A stretch of DNA of 51,629 nt, taken from contig JALFBM010000072.1 of assembly GCA_022773425.1 (NCBI GenBank), positions 1 through 51,629 on the forward strand, in the 5' to 3' direction. Below the pieces are notes generated by a model. The model worked only from the letters and a program-made list of their open reading frames with translations. It ran no database searches and was not told where the DNA came from. The translations under genes and the position numbers were made by a program. Positions 26,749 through 37,206 of this stretch are shown piece after piece. How positions within the stretch are numbered: position 1 is the first letter of the stretch; each line of letters starts with the position of its first letter. The stretch comes from Selenomonadaceae bacterium. Lineage in GTDB: Bacteria > Bacillota > Negativicutes > Selenomonadales > Selenomonadaceae.

Positions 26749-27018
26749 TTAGTTCTTCTTGCTTTCAGCGAACTTGGTCATAATGCCCTGCTTGCTGAAG
26801 AGATTTTTGACGGTATCGGTCGGCTGAGCACCCTTGTTCATCCAATCCAGAACCTTGTCCTCGTCCACGTTGACGACTGCCAGCGTCTGGGACGGGTCGT
26901 AGTTACCGAGGATCTCGATAAAACGGCCGTCACGCGGAGAGCGGGAGTCTGCAACGACGATGCGATAGAACGGATTCTTCTTCGCACCCATACGATTCAA
27001 ACGAATTTTTACTGCCAT
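26749..27018 (-). CDS. rpsP: 30S ribosomal protein S16
   Basis: Ribosomal protein bS16 of 89 residues, recognised by [26 protein letters not shown] and IEILGNYDP. It stabilises 16S rRNA folding in the 30S body. It lies between ffh and khpA, as in other Firmicutes. Confidence 0.97.
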   Translation of the reverse strand: MAVKIRLNRMGAKKNPFYRIVVADSRSPRDGRFIEILGNYDPSQTLAVVNVDEDKVLDWMNKGAQPTDTVKNLFSKQGIMTKFAESKKN

Positions 27019-27051
27019 GAAACTTCACCACCTTTCGATGCAAGATGTATT

Positions 27052-28434
27052 TCAATGCAGGAACGGCATCCGGGGAAGCCCCATATTGCCGAGAGCACCG
27101 AGGCCGCCAAGGCCTTTCTTGCCCTTCTGCATCTTTTTCATTTTTTTCATCATTTTTTTCATTTCCGCAAACTGTTTCAGGAGTTTGTTGACCTCCTGTA
27201 CGCGGGTGCCTGAACCAAGCGCGATGCGCTTGCGGCGGCTGCCATTGATGATGCGGATATCCGCGCGCTCCTGCGGCGTCATCGATCGGATGATGGCCTC
27301 GATCTGCCGGACCTCCTTGCCGTCCAGGTCGATGTCCGCGCCTTCGAGCTGCTTCTTAAGTCCGCCCATCCCCGGAATCATGCCGAGAATCGACTCGAGG
27401 GAGCCGAGCTTTTTGACTTGCTGCATCTGTGCGAGGAAGTCATCGAGCGTGAATTCATCCTTACGCAGCTTCTTCGCCATCTTCTTGGCTTCTTCCTCGT
27501 CAAAGGTCTGCTGCGCTTTTTCGACGAGCGACAGGACATCGCCCATACCGAGGATGCGGGATGCCATGCGATCCGGATAAAAAGGTTCGAGCGGCTCGAG
27601 TTTCTCGCCCATGCCGACGAACTTGATAGGAACCCCCGTGACCGCCTTGATGGAAAGCGCCGCGCCGCCGCGCGCGTCACCGTCGAGCTTCGTCATGATG
27701 ACGCCGTCGAGCTCCAGCGAATCGTTGAAGCTCTTTGCGACATGCACGGACTCCTGACCGGTCATTGCGTCGACGACAAGCAGGATCTCGTGCGGGTGAA
27801 CCGCTGCCTTGATATCGCGAAGCTCCTGCATCAGGGCCTCGTCGATCTGGAGGCGGCCCGCCGTATCGATGATCACGACGTCGCAGGCATGGGACTGACT
27901 GTACGGGATCGCGGATTTCGCGATCGTGACCGCATCCGTCCCCGGCTCCATCGAGAACACGGGGATATCGAGCTGCGCGCCCAGGACCTGCAGCTGTTTC
28001 ACCGCAGCCGGGCGGTAGATATCCGCCGCGACGAGCAGTGGCCGCTTGCCCTGCTTTTTCAAAGCAAGGCCGAGCTTACCGGCCGACGTCGTCTTGCCAG
28101 CGCCCTGCAGGCCGGTCATCAGGATGACGGTAGGAGGCTGTGCGCTCATCGCGATGCGGCTCTGCGTACCGCCCATGAGTTTTGTCAATTCTTCGTCGAC
28201 AATCTTGATGACGACCTGCGCCGGTGTCAGGGTGTCGAGCACGTTCTGACCGACCGCGCGTTCCTTCACCGTCTTGACGAAGTTCTTGACGACCTTGAAA
28301 TTGACATCCGCCTCGAGCAGTGCCATGCGCACCTCACGCATAGCCTGATCAACATCGTTTTCCGTGAGCTTGCCATGCCCGCGAAGCTTCTTGAATGTCT
28401 CCTGCAAGCGATCTGACAGATTCTCAAAAATCAT
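27052..28434 (-). CDS. ffh: Signal recognition particle protein Ffh
   Basis: SRP54 GTPase that with 4.5S/scRNA targets membrane proteins to FtsY and SecYEG. The N domain starts MIFENLSDRLQETFKKLRG. The G domain has GLQGAGKTTSAGKLGL (near residue 108), DTAGRLQIDEALM and TKLDGDARGGAAL. The methionine-rich M domain follows from about 325, with SGTRVQEVNKLLKQF and a glycine- and methionine-rich tail. ATG 28432-28434 follows GGAGGTGA and overlaps the ylxM stop by four bases, indicating coupling. Confidence 0.96.
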   Translation of the reverse strand: MIFENLSDRLQETFKKLRGHGKLTENDVDQAMREVRMALLEADVNFKVVKNFVKTVKERAVGQNVLDTLTPAQVVIKIVDEELTKLMGGTQSRIAMSAQPPTVILMTGLQGAGKTTSAGKLGLALKKQGKRPLLVAADIYRPAAVKQLQVLGAQLDIPVFSMEPGTDAVTIAKSAIPYSQSHACDVVIIDTAGRLQIDEALMQELRDIKAAVHPHEILLVVDAMTGQESVHVAKSFNDSLELDGVIMTKLDGDARGGAALSIKAVTGVPIKFVGMGEKLEPLEPFYPDRMASRILGMGDVLSLVEKAQQTFDEEEAKKMAKKLRKDEFTLDDFLAQMQQVKKLGSLESILGMIPGMGGLKKQLEGADIDLDGKEVRQIEAIIRSMTPQERADIRIINGSRRKRIALGSGTRVQEVNKLLKQFAEMKKMMKKMKKMQKGKKGLGGLGALGNMGLPRMPFLH

Positions 28435-28784
28435 GGGTTCACCTCCAACTTCGTCCACGGCGCAAGCAGTGTCTGGATCCTGCGGACCTTCTCCTGGTTC
28501 CGTGCGGTCTCAAGCGAAGAAACAAGCTTCGAGACCTCCTGCAGCCTCGTCCGTTCCCGCTGATAACGGGCGGCGAGTCCGAGCTTTCGCTCGTATTCCT
28601 CCATCGCCTTTTCCCCGCGATGGATGTTATCGTAGACGGCCTGCCTCGAGATGCCGAGTGCATCGCCGATCTCAGACATGGAAAAATCCTCAAAGAGCTG
28701 CATACGCAAGCATTCCTGCTGCTTATCCGTGAGAAGTGCTCCATAAAGGTCAAACAGGATCGACACATAGAGAAACTGTTCCAT
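28431..28784 (-). CDS. ylxM: YlxM/p13-like DNA-binding protein
   Basis: A 117-residue helix-turn-helix protein of the YlxM/p13 family. Its middle (LTDKQQECLRMQLFEDFSMS, then EIGDALGISRQAVYDNIHRG) resembles sigma region 4 HTH. It usually precedes ffh in Firmicutes and is thought to relate to SRP expression or assembly; that role is not firmly established. It is first in the operon, behind a perfect promoter, and overlaps ffh by ATGA. Confidence 0.9.
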   Translation of the reverse strand: MEQFLYVSILFDLYGALLTDKQQECLRMQLFEDFSMSEIGDALGISRQAVYDNIHRGEKAMEEYERKLGLAARYQRERTRLQEVSKLVSSLETARNQEKVRRIQTLLAPWTKLEVNP

Positions 28785-28862
28785 GTTCTCACCTGCACCT
28801 CGTATTCCTCATCTGCCCGCCGCTTTGCTGCCAAGGGCAACTCCTTGACAACCGACTGCTTT

Positions 28863-28891
28863 ATTATAGCGAAAGTAAGACAGCCTGTCAA
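28863..28891 (-). promoter_or_regulatory. Consensus sigma-A promoter of the ylxM-ffh-rpsP-khpA-ylqD-rimM-trmD operon
   Basis: On the minus strand TTGACA (28886-28891), exactly 17 bases, TATAAT (28863-28868): a perfect consensus promoter, about 79 bases before ylxM. The -35 hexamer lies within the right arm of the inverted repeat 28879-28914. Confidence 0.9.
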
Positions 28892-28914
28892 GGCTTTTTG
28901 CTTGACAGGCTGTC
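28879..28914 (-). terminator. Perfect inverted repeat after the EAL gene, overlapping the SRP promoter
   Basis: A 14-bp perfect inverted repeat (28879-28892 with 28901-28914; arm GACAGCCTGTCAAG) has an 8-base loop. It begins 12 bases after the EAL-gene stop. The T run is poor on the minus strand (TTACTTTC), so it may end transcription weakly, protect the 3' end, or be an operator. Confidence 0.6.
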
Positions 28915-28925
28915 ATTTTCTCTCG

Positions 28926-30860
28926 TCACGCCTGCCGGTTTTTACCCGCGCCTCGATTTTCTCCGAGATAGTGGAGAAAATCCTTGGCCGGCATCGGCTT
29001 TGCGTAGTAATACCCCTGCAGATAATCGACACCCATTTTTTTCAACGCGTCGACCATATTCTTCGTTTCCACGCCCTCGGCCGTGACCTCATAGCCAAGA
29101 TCACGCAGGGAAAGGATCACGTTCTGCAGATAGGAGTCAGGCTTTTTGAAATGGTCCTGCACGATGTCCTTATCGAGCTTAACGTTGACAAAGGGGATCT
29201 GCTTGACCATGCGCGCGTTGGAATATCCGCTGCCGAAATCGTCGAGGACAAACTGGAAGCCATCCTTCTGCATCAGGCTCACCTTTTCCTTGAGCGTCGA
29301 CAGGCTCTCCATCGAAGCCTCGGTGATTTCCAGATGGATAGCCGAATCCGACAGATGATAGCGCTTCTTGATATCCGAAAAATCCTCGGCGAGTGTCATG
29401 TCATGGCACTGAATCGGAGAAAGGTTGACGTTCATCCATTCGAGACTGCTTTTCCGAACATCCTCTTGCGACATAAACGCGCAGGCCTTGCGAAAAATCT
29501 GTTCGCCGAGCTGCGTGATGCTGCCATCGTGCTCTGCCATCGGGATGAATTCATCGGGGTAGATCAGCTTGCCGTCCGCACCGCGAATCCGCGCGAGTGC
29601 CTCGGCTCCGACGATCTCCCCGGAAGCTGCGCGCGCAAGCGGCTGCACGAAAATTTCGATCCCGTCGTTGAGGATCGCATGGTCGAGAGCGCGCTTGACA
29701 CGCAGATGATGATGTACGTGCTTCCAATACGCCCGGTCGATATGGATATCCGGCGCGTCAACTCCGCCGGCTTCCTTGAACGCCATCGACAGACAGTTTA
29801 CGATGTTCTCCATCGAACGGAGCATCCGCGGTTCCATGGAAACGCAGCCGATATTGGCAAAGATCTCGGCATTGCCCGCGCTCCAGGAGGTACGGAAGCG
29901 CTGTTTCAGCAGGTGCTGGATCTGTTCCGTATCCATCGGGTGCAGGCTCGCCAGCAGAAAGCGCCCGTTGCGCAGATAGAAGGTCGTCGCATCGCGGATG
30001 GTGGATTCAAGATACCTGCCGATCGCCGAGAGTCCGCGATCCATCTGCGTCCCCCCGTAAAGCTCCCGCGTGTCGTTGTAATTCTGAATCACAAAGCCGA
30101 ACAGCCAGTAATCCTTCCGGTCAAGATATTCCCGCATGACCGCGTAAAAGGCAAGCCGGTTAAACAGAAAAGTCCGCGGCTCGATATAGCGTTCCGGATT
30201 TTGCGTGCCAAGATAAATAATCAGGACGGCGAGAAGACTGAAATAACACGAAGTCATCGAATAGGGGAATTGACTGTCGAGCAGGAATCCGATAGCTAAA
30301 ATCAGGTTAAAGGCGTAAAGACGGACCTTCTGCATGGCGTCCATTTGCTTCTGGCAGATGGCGATATACCCCATAGAAAAGACGATATACGCCCAGGCCG
30401 CGCCGAAAATCCAACCAGAAAACGGCCCGGTCTGAACGCCATGGAGAGAATCGAAGCGGAAAATCCAGCCCGTCCAAGGCGTCAGAAGCGTCAAAAACAG
30501 TGCAGCGAGCAACGGGAGCATCGTGATGACGCGCCAGACAGACGGAATTTCCTGATAGGCGTAGAGCTCATCCGCGGTGTATTCGAACAGGAACCAGCTT
30601 CGGAGCAGGAACAGCAGACAGTACGCCATGTTTACACCGAGCAAAAGCCAATAGGAATACGAGGCCCCGCCCGGATTCCACGCACAGGCCGCAACCGAAA
30701 CAAGGGTCAGCGCAAAATTCAGCCCAAGGGCAGTGACAAAGTCCCGGTTCTGCCTCGTCGGCAGGTAACTTTTCCCAAAGTAAAACAGAAAAAGCAAAAG
30801 CTGTACCGGGAGCGTGGCCAGCGCAAAATCGCAGTTATACGTGCTCAGCCATTGAAACAT
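28926..30860 (-). CDS. Membrane protein with degenerate GGDEF and EAL domain (probable c-di-GMP phosphodiesterase)
   Basis: A 644-residue protein. The first 225 residues hold about seven hydrophobic helices forming a membrane sensor. Next is a GGDEF-like domain (about 235-385) in which the GGDEF loop is replaced by LRNGRFLLA, so cyclase activity is unlikely. The EAL domain (about 395-635) keeps GAEALAR, NVNLSP, LEITEAS, LDDFGSGYSN, VKLDKDIV, AEGVET and LQGYYYAKP, so it looks catalytically intact for c-di-GMP hydrolysis. GGAGGAG precedes the ATG. It stands alone, so its partner pathway is unknown. Confidence 0.9.
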   Translation of the reverse strand: MFQWLSTYNCDFALATLPVQLLLFLFYFGKSYLPTRQNRDFVTALGLNFALTLVSVAACAWNPGGASYSYWLLLGVNMAYCLLFLLRSWFLFEYTADELYAYQEIPSVWRVITMLPLLAALFLTLLTPWTGWIFRFDSLHGVQTGPFSGWIFGAAWAYIVFSMGYIAICQKQMDAMQKVRLYAFNLILAIGFLLDSQFPYSMTSCYFSLLAVLIIYLGTQNPERYIEPRTFLFNRLAFYAVMREYLDRKDYWLFGFVIQNYNDTRELYGGTQMDRGLSAIGRYLESTIRDATTFYLRNGRFLLASLHPMDTEQIQHLLKQRFRTSWSAGNAEIFANIGCVSMEPRMLRSMENIVNCLSMAFKEAGGVDAPDIHIDRAYWKHVHHHLRVKRALDHAILNDGIEIFVQPLARAASGEIVGAEALARIRGADGKLIYPDEFIPMAEHDGSITQLGEQIFRKACAFMSQEDVRKSSLEWMNVNLSPIQCHDMTLAEDFSDIKKRYHLSDSAIHLEITEASMESLSTLKEKVSLMQKDGFQFVLDDFGSGYSNARMVKQIPFVNVKLDKDIVQDHFKKPDSYLQNVILSLRDLGYEVTAEGVETKNMVDALKKMGVDYLQGYYYAKPMPAKDFLHYLGENRGAGKNRQA

Positions 30861-31117
30861 ATAGACTCCTCCATGGTGTTTCTGTATTTTCCTTTAGAAA
30901 TTCCCCCAAATTTCCAATATCTCAAATTTTCAATCCCCCAAAAACCAGTCCCTAGATGTCGGAATCATTTTCTCTCTTTTTGCTTTGAATTTATTTAAAA
31001 TTTGGCAGATATTGGTAAAAAATTTAGTATTTGTGTTCTTTCTATGAACTTTCGTGCTGATTTATGGTTATCTATGATAATCTTTGAACGAATCTGGACG
31101 AGTTCGTGCAAAATCGA
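30861..31117. other. AT-rich intergenic region between argH and the EAL gene
   Basis: The gap between the argH stop and the EAL gene start is AT-rich, in contrast to its neighbours, and part of it is the argH terminator. It must hold the promoter of the EAL gene, but only weak matches are visible (for example TTTACC with TTAAAT). I see no riboswitch; the c-di-GMP GEMM pattern is absent. Open frames here have no recognisable product. Confidence 0.5.
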
Positions 31118-31157
31118 GCAAAAAAGGCGAAGGCACGATCTGTACCTTCGCCTTTTG
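31118..31157 (-). terminator. Intrinsic terminator after argH
   Basis: A perfect 12-bp stem AAAAGGCGAAGG (31122-31133) / CCTTCGCCTTTT (31145-31156); the minus strand then has six T. It ends argF-argG-argH. Confidence 0.9.
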
Positions 31158-31182
31158 CCCTCTTTTGTTTGGTTCTCCGGCG

Positions 31183-32609
<1,427 letters not shown>

Positions 32610-32613
<4 letters not shown>

Positions 32614-33824
32614 TTCTGATGCTTCTCCTGCATGAGCGCGCGAACCTTGAGCGGCAGGCCGAACAGATTGATGAAGCCGGTCGCGTCCGCCTGGTTGTAG
32701 ACGTCATCGTGCTCGAACGTCACAAACTCCTGGCTGTAGAGCGAATACGGGCTCTTCGAGCCGGCGGAGATGATGTTGCCCTTGTAGAGCTTGAGCTTCA
32801 CCGTGCCCGTCACCGTCTGCTGCGTGCTGTCGACGAAGGCTGCGAGTGCCTCGCGGAGCTGGCAGAACCACATGCCGTCGTAGACGAGCTCGCCGTAACG
32901 GACCGCGACATGCTGCTTGAAATGGAATGTCATGCGGTCGAGGCAGAGATACTCGAGCTCACGATGCGCGTAGTAGAGGATGGATCCGCCCGGATTCTCA
33001 TAGACGCCGCGGGACTTCATGCCGACGAGGCGGTTTTCGCAGATATCGACGATGCCGACGCCGTTGCGCGCGCCGATTTCATTGAGCTCCGTCAGGAGCT
33101 CTACCGCGCCCATCTTCTTGCCATTGACCGCGGTCGGCACGCCCTTCTCGAAATCGACCGTCACGTATTCCGGTTTATCCGGTGCATCCTCCGGCGCCTT
33201 CGAAATCATATACATCGAGTTATCCGGCGCGTTTTCCGGCTGCTCGAGATCCGAGCCCTCATGGGAGAGATGCCAGATGTTACGGTCCATCGAATATTTC
33301 TTGCTCTCCGTCGGAATGGGAATGCCGTGATCCTTGGCATAGGCGATTTCCGCCGTGCGGGAATCCAGATCCCATTCACGCCATGGCGCGATGATATCGA
33401 GATTCGGTGCGAGCGCTTTGACCGTGAGCTCGAAGCGGACCTGGTCATTGCCCTTGCCCGTCGCACCGTGAGCGATGGCATCGCAGCCCTCTTTCTTTGC
33501 GACCTCGACGAGGCGCTTGGCAATCAGCGGACGCGCAAACGATGTGCCAAGCAGGTACTTGCCCTCGTAGACAGCATCGGCCTTGAGCGTCGGCCAAACG
33601 TAATCCGTCAGGAACTCCTCCTGTAGATTGTCGATATAGGCCTTCGATGCGCCGGATTTGATCGCCTTGGCCTTGACGGCCTCGAGGTCGTCACCCTGGC
33701 CTACATCCACGCAGCAAGCAATGACTTCACAACCGTAGTTCTCCTTGAGCCACGGGATGATGACGGACGTATCCAGCCCGCCAGAATACGCGAGTACGAC
33801 TTTCTTATAGTTTTTCTTTGCCAT
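32610..33824 (-). CDS. argG: Argininosuccinate synthase
   Basis: Joins citrulline and aspartate with ATP to argininosuccinate. The PP-loop is [17 protein letters not shown] near residues 9-25, and [13 protein letters not shown] is the family signature. The length is 404 residues. ATG 33822-33824 follows GGGAGA; upstream open frame in the leader has no family match. It lies 144 bases after argF with no clear terminator or strong promoter between, so argFGH are likely cotranscribed. Confidence 0.96.
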
Positions 33825-33845
33825 AATCTTTCTCTCCCTTTCCTC

Positions 33846-33869
33846 GCTTCGAATATCGCTTCGAATATC
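33846..33869 (-). repeat. Tandem 12-bp direct repeat in the argF-argG spacer
   Basis: GCTTCGAATATC occurs twice in tandem (33846-33857 and 33858-33869), some 20 bases before argG on its transcript. It may be a chance slippage duplication or a binding site. Confidence 0.7.
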
Positions 33870-33968
33870 TGTGTTTTCCCACACATAGACTGTATTCGCG
33901 CTTCAAAGGAAAAATCCTTCTTCTCCTTTCCACGCGGATGCAAGGTCCAAAATCCGGCATGGATGCGC

Positions 33969-34901
33969 TCAGTCCGCCATCGTCAAGGCCATGATGGCCT
34001 TCTGGGTATGCAGGCGGTTCTCCGCTTCGTCGAAAATGACGGGGGCAAAGTGCTCAAAGACGTCCTCCGTGATTTCCTCGCCGCGGTAAGCCGGCAGGCA
34101 GTGCATGACAATCGCGCGCTTGTCGGCCCCCTTCAGCAGCTCCGCGTTAACCTGATACGGTGCGAAGATCTTCTTGCGCGCCTCATGCTCGGCTTCCTGT
34201 CCCATGCTTGCCCAGGTATCCGTCACGACGATATCGGCATCCTTGACCGCTTCCTTCGGATCGGTGACGAGCGTAATCGATGCGCCGGTTTCCTTGGCAT
34301 CCTCTATCGCGTTCTTCGTGACCTCCGGATCCGGTTTGTAGTCTTCCGGCGTCGCCGCGACGAAGGTCATGCCGACCTTTGCGCAGCCGTACATATAGGA
34401 GTTCGTCATGTTGTTGCCGTCGCCGACGTAAGCCATCTTCAGGCCCTTGAGGTTCTTGCCCTTATGCTCCTGGATGGTCAGCAGATCCGTCAGGACCTGG
34501 CACGGATGCAACAGGTCCGTCAGCGCGTTGATGACCGGTACATCGGCGTATTTCGCAAGCTCGACCACGCGATCATGACCGAACGTGCGGATCATGATGC
34601 CGTCGAGGTAGCGCGAGAGCACGCGCGCCGTATCCTTGATCGGCTCGCCGCGCCCGAGCTGCAGGTCCCGGTTCGACAGGAACAGCGCCTGTCCGCCGAG
34701 CTGGTACATGCCTGTCTCGAACGAAACGCGTGTACGCGTCGAGGATTTTTCAAAAATCATGCCGAGCGTCTTGCCTTCGAGGATATGGTGTTCAACGCCG
34801 GCTTTCTGCATCGCCTTCAGCTCTGCGGCAAAGGACAGGATCTCCTGTACCTCGTCGACAGAGAGCTCATGAATGGATAATAGATCTTTTCCCTTCAGCA
34901 T
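33969..34901 (-). CDS. argF: Ornithine carbamoyltransferase
   Basis: Makes citrulline from ornithine and carbamoyl phosphate. The carbamoyl-phosphate site FEKSSTRTRVSFETG is near residues 50-64, HPCQVLTDLLT near 134 and the ornithine-side HCLPAYRGEEI near the end. The protein is 310 residues long. ATG 34899-34901 follows GGAGG by seven bases; an open frame 15 codons longer does not look real. Anabolic use is indicated by argG-argH downstream and the ArgR-like operator upstream. Confidence 0.95.
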   Translation of the reverse strand: MLKGKDLLSIHELSVDEVQEILSFAAELKAMQKAGVEHHILEGKTLGMIFEKSSTRTRVSFETGMYQLGGQALFLSNRDLQLGRGEPIKDTARVLSRYLDGIMIRTFGHDRVVELAKYADVPVINALTDLLHPCQVLTDLLTIQEHKGKNLKGLKMAYVGDGNNMTNSYMYGCAKVGMTFVAATPEDYKPDPEVTKNAIEDAKETGASITLVTDPKEAVKDADIVVTDTWASMGQEAEHEARKKIFAPYQVNAELLKGADKRAIVMHCLPAYRGEEITEDVFEHFAPVIFDEAENRLHTQKAIMALTMAD

Positions 34902-34993
34902 TTCATGACCTCCTATAGAAGAAAAGCCTTGCTTCGGCTTCACCATGCATCGGATATCGTTTCCCTTGATGGGGTACCGCTTTTATGTCTTGT

Positions 34994-35022
34994 ATTATAC
35001 TACGCATAAATATGCTTGTAAA
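34994..35022 (-). promoter_or_regulatory. Sigma-A promoter of argFGH
   Basis: On the minus strand TTTACA (35017-35022), 17 bases, TATAAT (34994-34999). The ArgR-like box pair covers the -35 and spacer. Confidence 0.85.
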
Positions 35023-35039
35023 GTGTATTTTTATGCGTA
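35001..35039 (-). promoter_or_regulatory. Tandem ArgR-type boxes at the argF promoter
   Basis: Two 14-bp imperfect palindromes, CGCATAAATATGCT (35003-35016) and TGTATTTTTATGCG (35024-35037), have centres 21 bp apart. That equals the two-ARG-box spacing (18-bp boxes, 3-bp gap). They overlap the promoter, so arginine-dependent repression is expected. Confidence 0.75.
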
Positions 35040-35054
35040 ATTACATTTTTTCGT

Positions 35055-36269
35055 TTATTTTTCCGGATGTTCCGAGGCTTCCGCGAGAAGCTCATCCAGT
35101 ACGCCGAGCACGGCGTCCACCTGGTCGTTCGTCACGATGAGCGGCGGGATGAACCGGAGCACCTTGCCGACTGTACAGTTCAGGATAAAGCCTTTTTGCA
35201 GGGCCTTGTTCACGATGGCATTGCCGGGGATCGTCAGCTCCATGCCGAGGATCAGTCCCGTACCGCGCACCTCTTTTACGAGCGCCGGGTATTTTTCAGC
35301 GAGCCGGTTGAGGCCTGCCTTGAAGTATGCACCGGTCTCCTCGACGTGCTGCAGGAATTTGGGCTGCGGGACGGTATCAAGGATCACGTTGGCCGCCGCG
35401 CAGGCGAGCGGATTGCCGCCGAACGTCGTGCCGTGATCGCCGGGAGCGAAGGCGCGCGCAACCTCATCGGTAACGACAAACGCGCCGATCGGCACACCGC
35501 CCGCAAGTCCCTTCGCGAGGGTCACGATATCTGGCTTTACGCCGTATTTCTGATACGCAAAGAATTTGCCGCTGCGCCCGATGCCCGCCTGGATCTCGTC
35601 GAGAATCAGCAAGGCGTGATACTTGTCGCAGAGCTTCCGGACGCCTTCGAGATACCCGGGTGCCGGCGTGAACACCCCGCCCTCGCCCTGAATGGTCTCG
35701 AGCATGACCGCACAGGTCTTCTCGCTCATCTTCTGCTCGAGCTCGTCGAGGTCGTTGTAGTGCACGTAGTCAAAGCCGCCCGGCACCGGTCCGAGCCCTT
35801 CCTGATAATGCGGCTGCCCGGTCGCAGTCAGCGTCGCGTACGTGCGGCCGTGGAAGCTCATCCATGCCGTGAGGATCTGCACCTTCTCCGGATCCTGTGC
35901 CGTTGCCCATTTCCGCGCGATCTTGATGGCGCCCTCGTTTGCCTCTGCACCCGAGTTGCCGAAAAACGTCTTGCCGAGCCCGGACAGCTTCACAAGCTTT
36001 TCCGCAGCATCGGCCTGCGGCTGCGTGTAGTAGAGATTCGAGCAGTGCAGCATCTTGTGCGCCTGCTTTGTGATGGCGTCGACGAGACGCGGATCATCGT
36101 GTCCGAGCACGTTCACGGCGATGCCGCCGAGGAAATCGAGGTATTCCTTCCCATCGACATCCCAGACCTTTGCGCCTTTTCCGTGATCCAAAACGACCTT
36201 GTAGCGCTGGAACACCGGCACGTAGGACGCCTTGTCCTCCGCGAAAATCTTTTTATCCAAATCGCTCAT
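35055..36269 (-). CDS. argD: Acetylornithine aminotransferase
   Basis: Class III PLP aminotransferase converting N-acetylglutamate semialdehyde to N-acetylornithine. LGGIAVNVLGHDDP, SGAEANEGAIKIAR and LILDEIQAGIGRSGKFFAYQ mark the family; the PLP lysine is in TLAKGLAGGVPIGA near residue 254. The length is 404 residues. It follows argB by 31 bases at the end of argCJBD. Confidence 0.95.
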   Translation of the reverse strand: MSDLDKKIFAEDKASYVPVFQRYKVVLDHGKGAKVWDVDGKEYLDFLGGIAVNVLGHDDPRLVDAITKQAHKMLHCSNLYYTQPQADAAEKLVKLSGLGKTFFGNSGAEANEGAIKIARKWATAQDPEKVQILTAWMSFHGRTYATLTATGQPHYQEGLGPVPGGFDYVHYNDLDELEQKMSEKTCAVMLETIQGEGGVFTPAPGYLEGVRKLCDKYHALLILDEIQAGIGRSGKFFAYQKYGVKPDIVTLAKGLAGGVPIGAFVVTDEVARAFAPGDHGTTFGGNPLACAAANVILDTVPQPKFLQHVEETGAYFKAGLNRLAEKYPALVKEVRGTGLILGMELTIPGNAIVNKALQKGFILNCTVGKVLRFIPPLIVTNDQVDAVLGVLDELLAEASEHPEK

Positions 36270-36300
36270 GCGTGTGTAACCTCTTTTCGTATGCGGGCAT

Positions 36301-37206
36301 TCAGCGGACGACCTGCGTGCCGATTCCCTTGGATGTGAAAATCTCGAGCAGGATGGAATGATCCAGTCTGCCGTCGATGATATGTGTCTTGCCTGCGCCG
36401 AGGTCGAGCGCCTTGAGGCAGGCCTCGACCTTCGGGATCATGCCGCCGGCAATGGTGCCGTCCTGGATATAGGCGCGCGCCTCACTCGCGTGCAGGGTGG
36501 ATAGGAACGAAGACTTGTCCTGGAAATCGCGGTAGATGCCCTCGACATCGGTCAGCAGCAGCAGTTTCTCCGCCTCCATTTCACCGGCGATTTCCGCTGC
36601 GACATAGTCCGCATTGATGTTGTAGCTCTCCCCGTTTTTCCCGACGCCGATCGGCGCAATGACGGGAACATAGTCGTTCTCGAGCAGATCGTCGAGAAAG
36701 GTCGTGTTGATGCTCGTCGCCTCACCGACATAGCCGATATCGACCTTTTTCGCGTTTGCGTCCTCATCGTATACCGTCGCCAGTTTCTTTTGGGCCTGTA
36801 TCAGGCCGGCATCCTTCCCGGATAAGCCGACGGCCTGGACGCCGCGCTGATTCAGAAGGTTGACGATTTCGGAGTTCACCTTGCCGTCGAGGACCATTTC
36901 CGCCACCTCGACCGTCTCCTCATCGGTCACGCGGAGGCCGGCGACAAACGCGGACTGTTTGCCGATTTTCTTCAGGAACCCCGTGATTTCCGGACCGCCG
37001 CCATGCACGATAATCGGCCGCATGCCAACGTACTTCATCAAGGCGATATCCTGCATGACCTTTTTCTTCAGCGTATCGCTGACCATCGCATTGCCGCCGT
37101 ATTTGATGACAATGGTCTTGCCGTAAAAGCGCTGGATATGCGGCAGGGCATCGATCAGAACGGCCGCCTTATCCTGCGGCGCAAATTGTTTTTTTTGATC
37201 TTCCAT
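36301..37206 (-). CDS. argB: Acetylglutamate kinase
   Basis: Phosphorylates N-acetylglutamate. The nucleotide and substrate motifs are TIVIKYGGNAM near residue 32 and IIVHGGGPEI near 65. The 301-residue length and an N-terminal helix before the kinase core resemble the arginine-sensitive hexameric form, so feedback inhibition is possible. Its ATG overlaps the argJ stop (TGATG), showing coupled translation. Confidence 0.95.
   Translation of the reverse strand: MEDQKKQFAPQDKAAVLIDALPHIQRFYGKTIVIKYGGNAMVSDTLKKKVMQDIALMKYVGMRPIIVHGGGPEITGFLKKIGKQSAFVAGLRVTDEETVEVAEMVLDGKVNSEIVNLLNQRGVQAVGLSGKDAGLIQAQKKLATVYDEDANAKKVDIGYVGEATSINTTFLDDLLENDYVPVIAPIGVGKNGESYNINADYVAAEIAGEMEAEKLLLLTDVEGIYRDFQDKSSFLSTLHASEARAYIQDGTIAGGMIPKVEACLKALDLGAGKTHIIDGRLDHSILLEIFTSKGIGTQVVR

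Noticed and set aside
28395-30299. Open frame of about 634 codons opposite ylxM and the EAL gene
   Set aside because: It spans two confirmed minus-strand genes and the promoter between them; no recognisable domain.
30861-31117. Possible c-di-GMP riboswitch before the EAL gene
   Set aside because: The conserved GEMM segments are absent; only AT-rich sequence is seen.
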